41,541 nucleotides of DNA from Microvirga sesbaniae. GTDB taxonomy: Bacteria; Pseudomonadota; Alphaproteobacteria; Rhizobiales; Beijerinckiaceae. Every line of letters begins with the position of its first letter. Positions within the stretch are counted from its first letter, which is position 1. Positions 8,231 through 15,312 of the stretch are shown here, piece after piece. Made by a program: the position numbers and the translations under genes. Under the pieces are notes generated by a model. That model was not told the origin of the DNA, searched no databases, and saw only the letters and a list, made by a program, of their open reading frames with translations. The stretch lies in contig NZ_JAMXFJ010000035.1 of the NCBI RefSeq assembly GCF_025460805.1, positions 1-41,541 on the forward strand, read 5' to 3'.

Positions 8231-8524
8231 TCAGCGGGTCAAGACGCGCGGCGCTCTACGCTCCACCACAACAGGTTGTCGGCCTGGCGCAACCCGAGCC
8301 TGAGTCAGTGGCCGGCTGGAGAGGCGTGGCCTGGCGGCGGCTGCCTTGAGAATCGCGGCTCTGACCTCTGCCTCCGACAAGCCCATCAGCCTTGCGGCAA
8401 TCTCTGCCTGACCATCAACCCCGTCGGTGAGACCCTGCGCGGCATAGATCGCCTCTTCCAGGGAGGGAGGATTGAAGCGGAGTGAGGTCTGGACGCCAGA
8501 CGGCTTCTTTTTGGGTGCGGGCAT
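8231..8524 (-). CDS. Small protein of unknown function, paralogue of 3127-3405
   Basis: A 97-residue protein. Residues about 17-60 (FNPPSLEEAIYAAQGLTDGV, then AEIAARLMGLSEAEVRAAIL) align without gaps to the product of 3127-3405. Both carry a basic N-terminus and a C-terminal GRQPxxVVxRR tail. Family and function are unknown. The conserved 'Dx(L/E)EAIxAAQGLT' and 'IAAxLxGLxExEVR' blocks look like a helical, possibly DNA-binding, unit. It is convergent with dodecin, 53 bp apart. Confidence 0.6.
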   Translation of the reverse strand: MPAPKKKPSGVQTSLRFNPPSLEEAIYAAQGLTDGVDGQAEIAARLMGLSEAEVRAAILKAAAARPRLSSRPLTQARVAPGRQPVVVERRAPRVLTR

Positions 8525-8868
8525 CGATCAGTTCTAACAATAGAACTTGTGGCTACGGATCTTGGACAGGATGTAGATAACGAACATGGAGGCCCCCAGC
8601 AGTGACCGGCCTTAGTGGCCGGCGATCATTGTTCTTGCTGCGCTGCAGCATAGAAGGATCGGGCCTTTCCTGAGGAGCAGCATCCTCGAAGAGGTGCTAT
8701 GCCTTTATGTCATAGCATTCGGAAATGGCGGCTTCTTCAGAAGCAATTGATCGCATCCCTATGTAAATTCTTAGTTTCCATCTTTCGCTCGGCTCGGTTT
8801 AAGGCTTGAGGAAGTATAGCACTGGACCTCGGCACCCGGAGCGTTAACGCGACACTCTCCTGAACCTA
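8525..8868. other. Intergenic region with a short hairpin
   Basis: This 344-bp gap holds no gene I can support. It contains a small inverted repeat, CCGGCC (8606-8611) and GGCCGG (8617-8622) with a 5-nt loop, without a T-run. It presumably also holds the promoter of the gene ending at 8231. Confidence 0.4.
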
Positions 8869-9258
8869 TCAAACAGTTGGTTCCCAGATCCCATCGACGG
8901 CAAACGCCTCGCCGTCGCCCGGCCACGGCGGCATGGTGGTTCCCACCGCCGTCAGGGGCTCGGGCGAGACGGAGCGAAACTGGAAGCGGGCTCCAACCGG
9001 GATTGAGATGGCGACCCCAGGCTCCACGTCCACGACTTCTTCCCGGTCATGCCAGCGGCGCCACATCTGCCCCCGACCAGAGACGAAGTACCAGACCTCC
9101 TCAACGCTCCGGTGCGCCATGGCCCTCGAGACCGCGTGCGGCGGCAGCGTGAAATGCGCCAGGCTGCCCCGGCTCGTGCTGCACAGGACCCGCACCTCGG
9201 AGCCATCTGGAGCAGTGGCATCTGGAAGCTCCCCGAGGCGGTTCGTCGCAACCGACAT
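8869..9258 (-). CDS. Cupin-domain protein
   Basis: A 129-residue single-domain cupin. Typical features: LPPHAVSRAMAHRSVEEVWY with the motif-1 His and Glu residues, the VSGRGQMWRR turn, and the second motif VDVEPGVAISIPVGARFQFR. The metal-binding His/Glu set of motif 1 is plausible, but motif 2 has F instead of the usual His, so the metal site may be incomplete. Small cupins of this type bind sugars, aromatic acids or act in sugar-phosphate isomerisation. The substrate cannot be read here. It starts at the ATG 9256-9258 and stands alone. Confidence 0.7.
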   Translation of the reverse strand: MSVATNRLGELPDATAPDGSEVRVLCSTSRGSLAHFTLPPHAVSRAMAHRSVEEVWYFVSGRGQMWRRWHDREEVVDVEPGVAISIPVGARFQFRSVSPEPLTAVGTTMPPWPGDGEAFAVDGIWEPTV

Positions 9259-9532
9259 GGAACATACTCCTGCGGGCAGCGGGTGACGGTTACCACATTA
9301 GACTAAGCAATGCGATGTCAGGCCTCCGCCAGTGGTCTTCCCCCTGAAGCAGGTGCTCTCAGCAGAGGACACCGGCAGCGAGGCGGCCAGAAACTCCTGT
9401 TCATGCGTATGGTCGGAAACATCGCATCTGGACAAGCGGCTAGGAAGGGCAGGTCTCCGTTGCCGGCAGGCACTCGCAGCCAGTGCAATCAACAGGAGAG
9501 GTTGCGTTCGAAGCTCATCACTGAGGAAAGGG

Positions 9533-10567
9533 TTAGCTCGAAAGTCCGTCAGTTGCCCCCGACAACCATTTATCCGCTGCTGCCTGTCCCACATCACGAA
9601 GCTGAAGCAAGAACGGCCAATCCAGATTGAGCGCGCTCGATTGGCTCAGCAGCGGAAAGCTCTCCTCAGCCGCGATATGGTGGAGATGTAGCTTGCGGAG
9701 CTTGCGCGAGAGAACTGATCCTCCCGGCTCAGCGCCAGACAATGACCGCATGGCAGCGAGAGCGTCCATATCCCGCAGAAGTGAGCTGTTGAAGGTAATC
9801 TGCTCCATGCGCTTGGCGATCTCAGAGGATGTTGTTGGCATCTCTGCGCCAGCCGTTGGCATGATTTGCACAATCAGAGCTTCAGAAGCTCGTGAGGCAG
9901 AAACCAGCGGGATCAGTGGCGGGTTGGCCGAGTACCCGCCATCCCAATAGGCTTCACCATCAATCGAGACGGCATGATGAATAACCGGAAGGCAAGCGGA
10001 CGCCAGAATGGCGTCGAGCGTTAAAGCCTTCTCACGAAAGATGTGCAATTTGCCATCGCGTACGCGGGTAGCTCCAATGAGCAGCCGCACACTGGGATTC
10101 GCCCGCAGGGCATCGAAGTCAATTTCGCTGGCCAACAGCGATTTGAGCGGGTTCACGTTAAATGGATTGAACTGGTACGGGGATAGGACGCTGGTTGCCA
10201 TGGCCAGTGCGGCACCGGACTGCGTCCGAGGCGCAGTATCGCTGGCGCGCCTCCAAAAACGCTCCAGTTTCTGTCGCGCACCCAATCGGCCACCTTCGGA
10301 CAGCCCCGAGGCCAGAAGAACAGCGTTGACCGCGCCGGCACTTGCGCCACTCACAGCATCCAGCACCAGATCATCCTCGGCCAGCAGGCGATCAAGGACG
10401 CCCCAGGTGAACGCACCAAAAGAACCACCGCCTTGGAGAGCCAGAGAGAGTCGTCTCCTGCTGGTCTTCGACGCGATGACCCGGCGCCGAATTGGGGCAG
10501 GTGCGTCGGCTTGGGTGCCGTGGTCAGGGTGAGAGCCGATCAGGAGGTCTTGGAGTGAGAGTTTCAT
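9533..10567 (-). CDS. Patatin-like phospholipase/esterase
   Basis: A 344-residue protein with the patatin fold markers: oxyanion loop LQGGGSFGAF (45-53), nucleophile elbow SGASAGAVN (S76) and the dyad Asp in YWDGGYSANPPL (D209). The catalytic dyad looks complete. Patatins hydrolyse acyl esters, and some relatives sit on PHB granules. An extended start at 10576 would be TTG, so I prefer the ATG at 10565-10567. The promoter-proximal GTGC-AGT-GCAC palindrome at 10580-10590 shares its core with the sites before the phasin genes at 12.7 kb, a hint of PHB-linked regulation. Without that hint the substrate is open. No signal peptide is seen. Confidence 0.85.
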   Translation of the reverse strand: MKLSLQDLLIGSHPDHGTQADAPAPIRRRVIASKTSRRRLSLALQGGGSFGAFTWGVLDRLLAEDDLVLDAVSGASAGAVNAVLLASGLSEGGRLGARQKLERFWRRASDTAPRTQSGAALAMATSVLSPYQFNPFNVNPLKSLLASEIDFDALRANPSVRLLIGATRVRDGKLHIFREKALTLDAILASACLPVIHHAVSIDGEAYWDGGYSANPPLIPLVSASRASEALIVQIMPTAGAEMPTTSSEIAKRMEQITFNSSLLRDMDALAAMRSLSGAEPGGSVLSRKLRKLHLHHIAAEESFPLLSQSSALNLDWPFLLQLRDVGQAAADKWLSGATDGLSS

Positions 10568-10579
10568 GGCGAACAAACT

Positions 10580-10590
10580 GTGCAGTGCAC
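10580..10590. promoter_or_regulatory. GTGC-AGT-GCAC palindrome next to the patatin start
   Basis: An 11-bp palindrome with the TGC-N3-GCA core, 13 bp before the patatin ATG. It lacks the outer TT/AA of the sites at 3067 and 12700-12747. A repressor bound here would cover the start region. Confidence 0.3.
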
Positions 10591-10864
10591 CATAAAGTTC
10601 AACAAGGCAGACCTGCTCAAAATGCAGCCATTAGCGGGTCCCAGCAGATTATGCGCACAAAGCAGCTCGTCTGCCGAGAAACTGATCAGTTTTGGCGCAG
10701 TCAAGGAAGTGCTCTGGCGATCCATGCTATCGACGCATGGCGATGCAGATTGTTACCCGCGAGTTGCATTGCAGCGATCCTAGCGGAATAATGCGGGACC
10801 TAGGGAAAAATGGCGCTCAGTCAATAGCCAGCCTTCGCCAAAAACGAGTGCGGCGTTCTTGATA

Positions 10865-11020
10865 TCAGTTCAGCCGCTTAGAGAAATCGCGTCGCGGCAG
10901 AGGCGGTGCTGCTTCGGATAATTTGTCCAATGTGTATGTCTTGGACACAAGCGCCTGATGGCCAAGGGCTGTCAAAATGGCTATCGGAGCGATGTTCAGC
11001 TCCTGGTGAATCGCTCTCAT
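10865..11020 (-). CDS. Possible 51-residue small protein (weak)
   Basis: The frame gives MRAIHQELNIAPIAILTALG, then a Lys/Pro-rich tail ending KRLN. AAGGA lies 11 nt before the ATG. No family is recognised, and chance cannot be excluded. The surrounding gap 10568-11379 (about 810 bp) has no other gene I can support and must contain promoters for the patatin and receiver genes. Confidence 0.25.
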   Translation of the reverse strand: MRAIHQELNIAPIAILTALGHQALVSKTYTLDKLSEAAPPLPRRDFSKRLN

Positions 11021-11379
11021 CAGTCAATCGTCCTTGGACGCATCGTTGAGTACACCAGGCTCGAAGAGCGACGGCTGTGCTGACTCCGAGATTGTCTCAG
11101 GCCGCAAGCCGGTGACATTCACAAATGGAATGATCCGGCTGATACCAGCAGCGAGAATACCAAAGACATTGATCCCCAGGGCATCAATAGTCTTGCAACC
11201 TTATGGTCCGCTCCTTGAGCCGGTTGCGTCCATTCCAGCATCTCACATGGGACATCAGTTGCAGCCGCTGGGTTCTCACCCACCTTTGTGCGGATGACCA
11301 CAAATGTCACCGAGTAGATCCCCTGATGTAAGCACTTGTTAACCATGTGGGCGGATCCTTCTCTTCTGAGAGGCGCCAT

Positions 11380-11781
11380 ATGGCTCGACAACCGCTTGTT
11401 CTTCTGGTTTCCAAGGATCGACTGACTGGCATCCTGACCAGCAACGGCCTTCTTGGCTATGGGTATGACGTCTTGGTGGCGGCCAGTGTTGAGAAGGCTT
11501 TTGAGCTTCTGCGCACAACCCCGCGCATCAGCGTTCTGGTCATCAACGTAGAGTTGGGGAACTTCTCCGAGGGTTTGGCACTCGCGAAGGCCGCCCGCAA
11601 GGATGACCCGAAGATCAAGGTCGTCTACACCTGCGGCATTCCCAACAGGCTCCCGGAGCGCGAGAAGGTCACTGGCGCTCCCTGTCTGCGAACGCCGTAC
11701 CGTCCGCACCAGCTTGTCGGTGTCATCGGGCAAATATCAAACCGGTCCGTTCCTGACGAGCATGAGATGCACGCCGCCTGA
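11380..11781 (+). CDS. Stand-alone degenerate receiver-domain protein
   Basis: A 133-residue single receiver-like domain. The fold is readable: PLVLLVSKDR (beta1), YDVLVAASVEKAFELL, ISVLVINVELGNFSEGLALA (beta3), KIKVVYTCGIPNR (beta4) and CLRTPYRPHQLVGVI (beta5). It aligns well with the FixJ/CheY-like single-domain regulators of rhizobia, but each phosphorylation residue is replaced: the acidic pair after beta1 reads SKD, the phosphoacceptor Asp is N56 (VINVELG), and the beta5 Lys is T105 (RTPY). It is therefore probably not phosphorylated and may work as an adaptor or pseudo-receiver. The ATG at 11380 follows GAGAGG, and an earlier in-frame GTG/ATG adds only unlikely residues. Confidence 0.7.
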   Translation: MARQPLVLLVSKDRLTGILTSNGLLGYGYDVLVAASVEKAFELLRTTPRISVLVINVELGNFSEGLALAKAARKDDPKIKVVYTCGIPNRLPEREKVTGAPCLRTPYRPHQLVGVIGQISNRSVPDEHEMHAA

Positions 11782-11852
11782 CATCTCGGATCGGATCTGA
11801 CGTACTCTTGAGGAGCGAGGTGGCGTTAAGAATTTAGCCCGCAATGCTGGCC

Positions 11853-12113
11853 TCAGGCCAGTCTCAGGCGCCTTGCATTCGCCTGGACTTGCCTTCGGTA
11901 ATTCTGCACGACCTGATGAGCCGACCCACCGGCTGCAACTGTCATGGCGGCGTCCATGAAGGCGAGCATCTTCTCTGTCACCATGAGCTGCGCCTCAGCC
12001 GGAGTACCCTGACCCATTGCAATCTGCGCCAAGCGCAGGCTTATCACACTTTGCGCTTCCAGGCCGAGCAGAGTTGTATCGAGGGTAAGCCTGACCCAGG
12101 ATCCCAGCATCAT
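11853..12113 (-). CDS. Small helical, phasin-like protein of unknown function
   Basis: An 86-residue product from the ATG at 12111-12113 (GGAG 6 nt upstream; the frame upstream of this is not convincing). It is almost entirely helical and Ala/Met-rich: LTLDTTLLGLEAQSVISLRL, then TEKMLAFMDAAMTVAAGG and a basic end, VVQNYRRQVQANARRLRLA. This final 'YRR.V.AN.RRL' motif recurs at the end of short phasin-related proteins in rhizobia, as far as I recall. Lying 150 bp downstream of the phasin gene on the same strand, it probably acts at PHB granules too. Confidence 0.55.
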   Translation of the reverse strand: MMLGSWVRLTLDTTLLGLEAQSVISLRLAQIAMGQGTPAEAQLMVTEKMLAFMDAAMTVAAGGSAHQVVQNYRRQVQANARRLRLA

Positions 12114-12262
12114 TGCTTCTCCAGTGCTACGGATTGCTTGGCGAGCCGTTAAGCTGATCAAGCAAGCGCCCTTGATGCAATCAGGAAGTATGCACAGCAG
12201 CAAACAGACGAGAGCGCCCGACGGCGAGCCGGACGCTCTAAACAGGCTGATGGTGCCTGTGA

Positions 12263-12631
12263 TTACTTTGCACGCGCTGTAGACTTTGCCGGGGCAAAGG
12301 TCGCCTGCGCAGCAGAGTAGAGGGCACCGAACGGCGCAAGGCTGTCCTGGGCCAGCTTGGCATAGAGCTCACGGGTCCTCGTCGACTGAGCAATGAAGCC
12401 TTCGTAGGCGCTCTTCGCATATTCGGTCTGGATCTCGATCACCTTGTCGAGCGACTTGACGCCAACAAGCTTTTCGAACGTGGAGGCCGTCTGCTCAAAC
12501 GACTTCTTGGCATAGTCGGCGGTCTCGACAGCGATCGCCTGCGTGCCGGTGGTGGCAACCTCGAGTGCCTTCACGGTCGCGCCAAAGCTGTCTTTGCCGA
12601 GCTTCTGAACGGTCTCAAACGGCTGGTTCAT
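12263..12631 (-). CDS. Phasin (PHB granule-associated protein)
   Basis: A 122-residue phasin_2 family protein, close to the usual alphaproteobacterial length. It opens with MNQPFETVQKLGKDSFGATV and continues as amphipathic helices with the family pattern ALEVATTGTQAIAVETADYA, KKSFEQTASTFEKLVGVKSL, DKVIEIQTEYAKSAYEGFIA, then an Ala/Lys tail. Phasins coat PHB granules, control granule number and shield the cytoplasm. The gene reads left from a region that also feeds the hemerythrin-like/phasin fusion to the right. Two TTGTGC palindromes lie in that region, 69 and 100 bp from its start codon. Confidence 0.9.
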   Translation of the reverse strand: MNQPFETVQKLGKDSFGATVKALEVATTGTQAIAVETADYAKKSFEQTASTFEKLVGVKSLDKVIEIQTEYAKSAYEGFIAQSTRTRELYAKLAQDSLAPFGALYSAAQATFAPAKSTARAK

Positions 12632-12699
12632 GATGGTTCTCCAAATGGGCGCCTTGCCCGCTGTAAGATGCAGCCGCTCAAGATATCGGCTGCTGGCTT

Positions 12700-12716
12700 A
12701 TTGTGCATCGCACAAT
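12700..12716. promoter_or_regulatory. ATTGTGC-ATC-GCACAAT palindrome, candidate PhaR operator 1
   Basis: A perfect 7-3-7 palindrome. Its centre is 31 bp (about three helical turns) from the centre of the next copy, so two dimers could bind one DNA face. It sits between the divergent phasin and hemerythrin-like/phasin genes. The rest of the gap (12632-13008) holds no gene. Confidence 0.6.
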
Positions 12717-12730
12717 GAAAGTCAAGGCTT

Positions 12731-12747
12731 ATTGTGCGGCGCACAAT
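12731..12747. promoter_or_regulatory. ATTGTGC-GGC-GCACAAT palindrome, candidate PhaR operator 2
   Basis: The second perfect 7-3-7 palindrome between the divergent genes, sharing all outer bases with the first. A single half-site, CAATTGTGCG, follows at about 12895, nearer to the rightward gene. Confidence 0.6.
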
Positions 12748-13008
12748 CGCGCGGTTTGGGCTATATTGCCGCGCATCACGGCCAATCTAACCCGAAGGCT
12801 TGCTCCCTCATGCTGCACTGCCATATGAATGGTCGAGCTTGTTGACTGCGGCTGTGTCGTTGTTGCGTTCCACAATCCAACAAGCTTGCCTGCCCAATTG
12901 TGCGTACCTGTCTCTGGCGTTCTTTCACCCTTGGCGGGATCTCGCCTTACGACCGCTGCAGGCTCTGTACGGTCGATGATGCCGGATCCTCTGTCCTGTC
13001 TGCGAGGA

Positions 13009-13977
13009 ATGATGATCAACCGAACCATCGGCCAAACTCCGCCTGATAAGGCCAACGAACTCTTCGCCCAGCTGCTGGGGACAGCCAATGATGCTGCCGA
13101 GACCCGCGAACAGCTGCTCGCAAGCCTGGCCCATGAGCTGGATCTTCTGGCCAATCTGCAGGAGCAGCACCTGTTTCCGGTGCTGGAGAACCATCCAGAA
13201 ACCGCTGACCTCGTCCGCGAAGCGCGGGATGACAATCAGCAGACCAGGGCTCTTCTGGACGAGCTTGCCGCCACGCCGAAGGACAGCGATACGTTTCTGC
13301 CGAAGGTCGAGGAGCTGAGGAAGGTGTTCCAGCAGCACATCCGCAACGACAAGAACGAACTGCTTCCGGTGGTGCTGAAGGTCCTGAACGAGGAGGAGGT
13401 CGAGGCGGTCGTCGAAAAGGTTGAGGAGGAGATCGCCGAGGCCACGCGGGCGGCCGGTGACCAGCCGGTCCGGCGCCCGAGGGCTAAACGCACACCGCGC
13501 ACAAGCGGCAACCTGCTGGCGGCAGTTGAGGCTATGCCGGAGGCTATCCAGGACGTAGAGCAGGAGATCCAAGCGACGGCTCAGGCCAGCCTGCCTGTTG
13601 CGGCCGAAATCGTCGACCGCGCCATCGAGGTCACCAGTGTCCAGGGTCGAGTGACATCACACCTTCTGGATCATGCGCCACGGTATCTGCAAGCCGTAGC
13701 CCGTTCGAACAGGGTCCTGGCCCGCGGAACCGGCACGATCGCACTGGAATGGTTCGGCCTCAGACAGGAGCGCCTGCTCAAAAACCTTGATGGCATGAAC
13801 GAGTTATTGGCCTGCCGCTCCATACCGGATCTCGTGAGCCTCCAGAGCTCTCTGATCCGTCAGAATGTTGAGCAGATGATTGGCAACAGCCAGCGTCTCG
13901 CGCAGATCTCGGCCCAGGTTGCGCAAGAGGCCACTCAGACGATCATGTCTTCGACGGCAGATCGGCCCATCTCCTGA
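13009..13977 (+). CDS. Hemerythrin-like/phasin fusion protein
   Basis: A 322-residue protein in two parts. Residues about 13-145 are a hemerythrin (HHE)-like four-helix bundle with AHELDLLANLQEQHLFPVLE and FQQHIRNDKNELLPVVLKVL. Residues about 165-312 are a phasin domain (RYLQAVARSNRVLARGTGTI, then FGLRQERLLKNLDGMNELL), with a basic linker RRPRAKRTPRTSG between. The usual His in the first helix is missing (DKANELFAQLL) and the 'EH' of the third helix reads DN, so iron binding may be partial or lost. The likely job is at PHB granules. I place the start at ATG 13009 (or 13012) after GCGAGGA. A longer frame to 12829 overlaps the promoter region and is not coding-like. Confidence 0.75.
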   Translation: MMINRTIGQTPPDKANELFAQLLGTANDAAETREQLLASLAHELDLLANLQEQHLFPVLENHPETADLVREARDDNQQTRALLDELAATPKDSDTFLPKVEELRKVFQQHIRNDKNELLPVVLKVLNEEEVEAVVEKVEEEIAEATRAAGDQPVRRPRAKRTPRTSGNLLAAVEAMPEAIQDVEQEIQATAQASLPVAAEIVDRAIEVTSVQGRVTSHLLDHAPRYLQAVARSNRVLARGTGTIALEWFGLRQERLLKNLDGMNELLACRSIPDLVSLQSSLIRQNVEQMIGNSQRLAQISAQVAQEATQTIMSSTADRPIS

Positions 13978-13991
13978 TAGGCTTCATCAAA

Positions 13992-14019
13992 GCACTCCCG
14001 GCCTTGATGCCGGGAGTGC
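13992..14019 (+). terminator. Hairpin after the fusion gene, possible terminator
   Basis: GCACTCCCGGC and GCCGGGAGTGC form a perfect 11-bp stem with a 6-nt loop, 15 bp after the stop codon. There is no T-run, so termination may need Rho or the hairpin may only protect the 3' end. Confidence 0.5.
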
Positions 14020-14135
14020 GGCAAGGCCGTGTTAGTCAGGAGACAACCATTCTCTTGGACCGCGGCGTCGTTCATGACTTAGTGGTGATCATGCAATAGC
14101 CAAGCCACTTTCGATCCGGCATAGTCCGCGTCTGT

Positions 14136-14211
14136 GGGCCTGTAGCTCAATGGTTAGAGCCGGCCGCTCATAACGGTCTGGTTCCCGGTTCGAGTCCGGG
14201 CGGGCCCACCA
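14136..14211 (+). tRNA. tRNA with anticodon CAT (probably tRNA-Ile2, lysidine type)
   Basis: The 76-nt sequence folds fully: acceptor GGGCCTG with CGGGCCC, D stem GCTC/GAGC, anticodon stem GGCCG/CGGTC around the loop CTCATAA with anticodon CAT at 14169-14171, T stem CCCGG/CCGGG with TTCGAGT loop, discriminator A and encoded CCA. CAT can mean elongator Met or Ile(AUA, C34 modified to lysidine). The 8-nt AATGGTTA D loop resembles tRNA-Ile2 more than elongator Met, so I lean to Ile2. It lacks initiator features: acceptor pair 1-72 is a normal G-C. Confidence 0.95.
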
Positions 14212-14268
14212 CATATCGACCCAACGCCGTTTAGACCTGCCCGCTCATCCAAACCAACCCGTCCGATA

Positions 14269-14481
14269 ATGACCGATTCCTCTCCCTCTCAGGAGGCCGA
14301 CCTCGTCGACCATCACGGCTATCGCATCCGCCTCAGCCCGAGCGGCTTGGACTGGATGGCCCTCGTGACCCGGCCCGACCATAAGCCCACTCTGATCATG
14401 GCCCCAGAGCGGGACACGGTCCTGGCTAAAGCCCGAGAGTGGATTGATCACCAGCTGGCCCCGGACGAGAGCCCGCAATGA
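14269..14481 (+). CDS. Small protein of unknown function, coupled to the next gene
   Basis: A 70-residue protein: polar start, then DHHGYRIRLSPSGLDWMALV, a short loop with MAPERDTVLAKAREWIDHQL and an acidic tail. It looks like a small alpha/beta unit (two strands and a helix). Its stop overlaps the start of the next gene (ATGA, 14478-14481), so the pair is co-translated. No family name is recognised. It lies 57 bp after the tRNA. Confidence 0.6.
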   Translation: MTDSSPSQEADLVDHHGYRIRLSPSGLDWMALVTRPDHKPTLIMAPERDTVLAKAREWIDHQLAPDESPQ

Positions 14482-14741
14482 CCTACAGCCTGATCCAGCT
14501 GGCGCCCGGCGCCTATGACCTTCTCCTCGGCGACACCATCGTGGCCAGCGTGGTGAGAAGCGGCCTGCGCCAGCCCTATACTTGGACCGCCGAACTGCTT
14601 GAGGAGTTGCCGCGGAGCAGGCGGCCCGCACCGTTCCGGGAGGTCGAGCACAGCTTTCCGTCCTTGGAGGAGTTGTGCGCCTGGCTTGGCCACCCAGCTG
14701 TGAAGACCAACAACCCAGGCACCGCGTCTCAGGGTGCATGA
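14478..14741 (+). CDS. Small protein of unknown function, paralogue of 19199-19462
   Basis: An 87-residue protein nearly collinear with the product of 19199-19462: both open MTYSLIQLAPGAYDLLL and share QPYTWTAELLE, LPxxRRPAPF, LEHxFxSLEDLCxWLG and PAxKTNN blocks. The first 41 bases of the two genes are identical. The pattern suggests a compact beta-then-helix fold, and I know of no function. Here it is the second gene of an ATGA-coupled pair. The other copy is solitary. Confidence 0.65.
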   Translation: MTYSLIQLAPGAYDLLLGDTIVASVVRSGLRQPYTWTAELLEELPRSRRPAPFREVEHSFPSLEELCAWLGHPAVKTNNPGTASQGA

Positions 14742-15012
14742 GAGAGAAACGCCCCGGCGGAGGCGCTGTCTGAAACCTCGACCGGAGCGGGTGTGCCAAG
14801 GGAATGACGCACAGCATGAATGTACGTCATCCTGAGCCAGCGGCAATGCGGCTCTCAAAAGCCAGCGGATCACGCGCATCAAGACCCGCCGTGTGACCTG
14901 CCGGCTACAGACATCAGCGTCGAAATCCGACACATAGCGTCGCCGAGCGACACGATTGGATCGCCCCTCCCACCATTTTCCAGAACCTGCCGCATTCATC
15001 GAGGTCTTCATC

Positions 15013-15144
15013 ATGCCGCCGACAGAGGTTGCAGCGCCTGTCTTTGCTCCGACACATGCCCCGACATTCACACAAGCCGCCGTGCGGTTTGTCGTTTCCT
15101 TTGCCGCCCTGATCGGCCTGAGCCTGGTGCTAGCCGCGCTCTAG
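15013..15144 (+). CDS. Short single-span membrane protein
   Basis: A 43-residue product from the ATG at 15013: MPPTEVAAPVFAPTHAPTFT followed by QAAVRFVVSFAALIGLSLVL and two further Ala-Leu. The second half is one good transmembrane helix, and the first half is Pro/Ala-rich. No recognised family. It is too short to be certain, but the helix and the following repeat element, which starts exactly at its stop codon, support a real boundary. Confidence 0.4.
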   Translation: MPPTEVAAPVFAPTHAPTFTQAAVRFVVSFAALIGLSLVLAAL

Positions 15145-15187
15145 AGCATCGGACCCAAAAGTTGACCCACTTGTGGGTCCGATGCTC
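15144..15187. repeat. Palindromic element 1 (REP-like hairpin)
   Basis: Arms GAGCATCGGACCCA (15144-15157) and TGGGTCCGATGCTC (15174-15187) pair perfectly over 14 bp around a 16-nt loop. 'GAGCATCGGACCC' hairpins are, as far as I recall, common dispersed repeats in Methylobacterium-type genomes. It follows a stop codon directly and could also end transcription. Confidence 0.6.
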
Positions 15188-15200
15188 CACTCTTTGAAGA

Positions 15201-15312
15201 GCGCATCGTTCGGGGCGGACCCAGCGGGCCGCGCAAGCGACCCGAAGGGCCGCGTCAGCGAGTACCGGGTTCACTTTTCGCTGGTGCGGCCCGCTGGGTC
15301 CGCACGATGCGC
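15201..15312. repeat. Palindromic element 2 (large imperfect inverted repeat)
   Basis: The left arm 15201-15232 and right arm 15286-15312 pair with a few unpaired bases: GCGCATCGT with ACGATGCGC outside, and GCGGACCCAGCGGGCCGC with its complement inside. The central 53 bases are GC-rich with a stem of their own. It lies 13 bp after element 1, so the two form a composite repeat unit. Confidence 0.6.

Noticed and set aside
10580..10783. 67-residue frame after the patatin start
   Set aside because: GTG start without ribosome site, overlaps the promoter palindrome and has no similarity.
14136..14211. tRNA as integration site of the accessory cluster
   Set aside because: The cluster lies 12 kb away and I saw no repeat of the tRNA 3' end near 25 or 35 kb.
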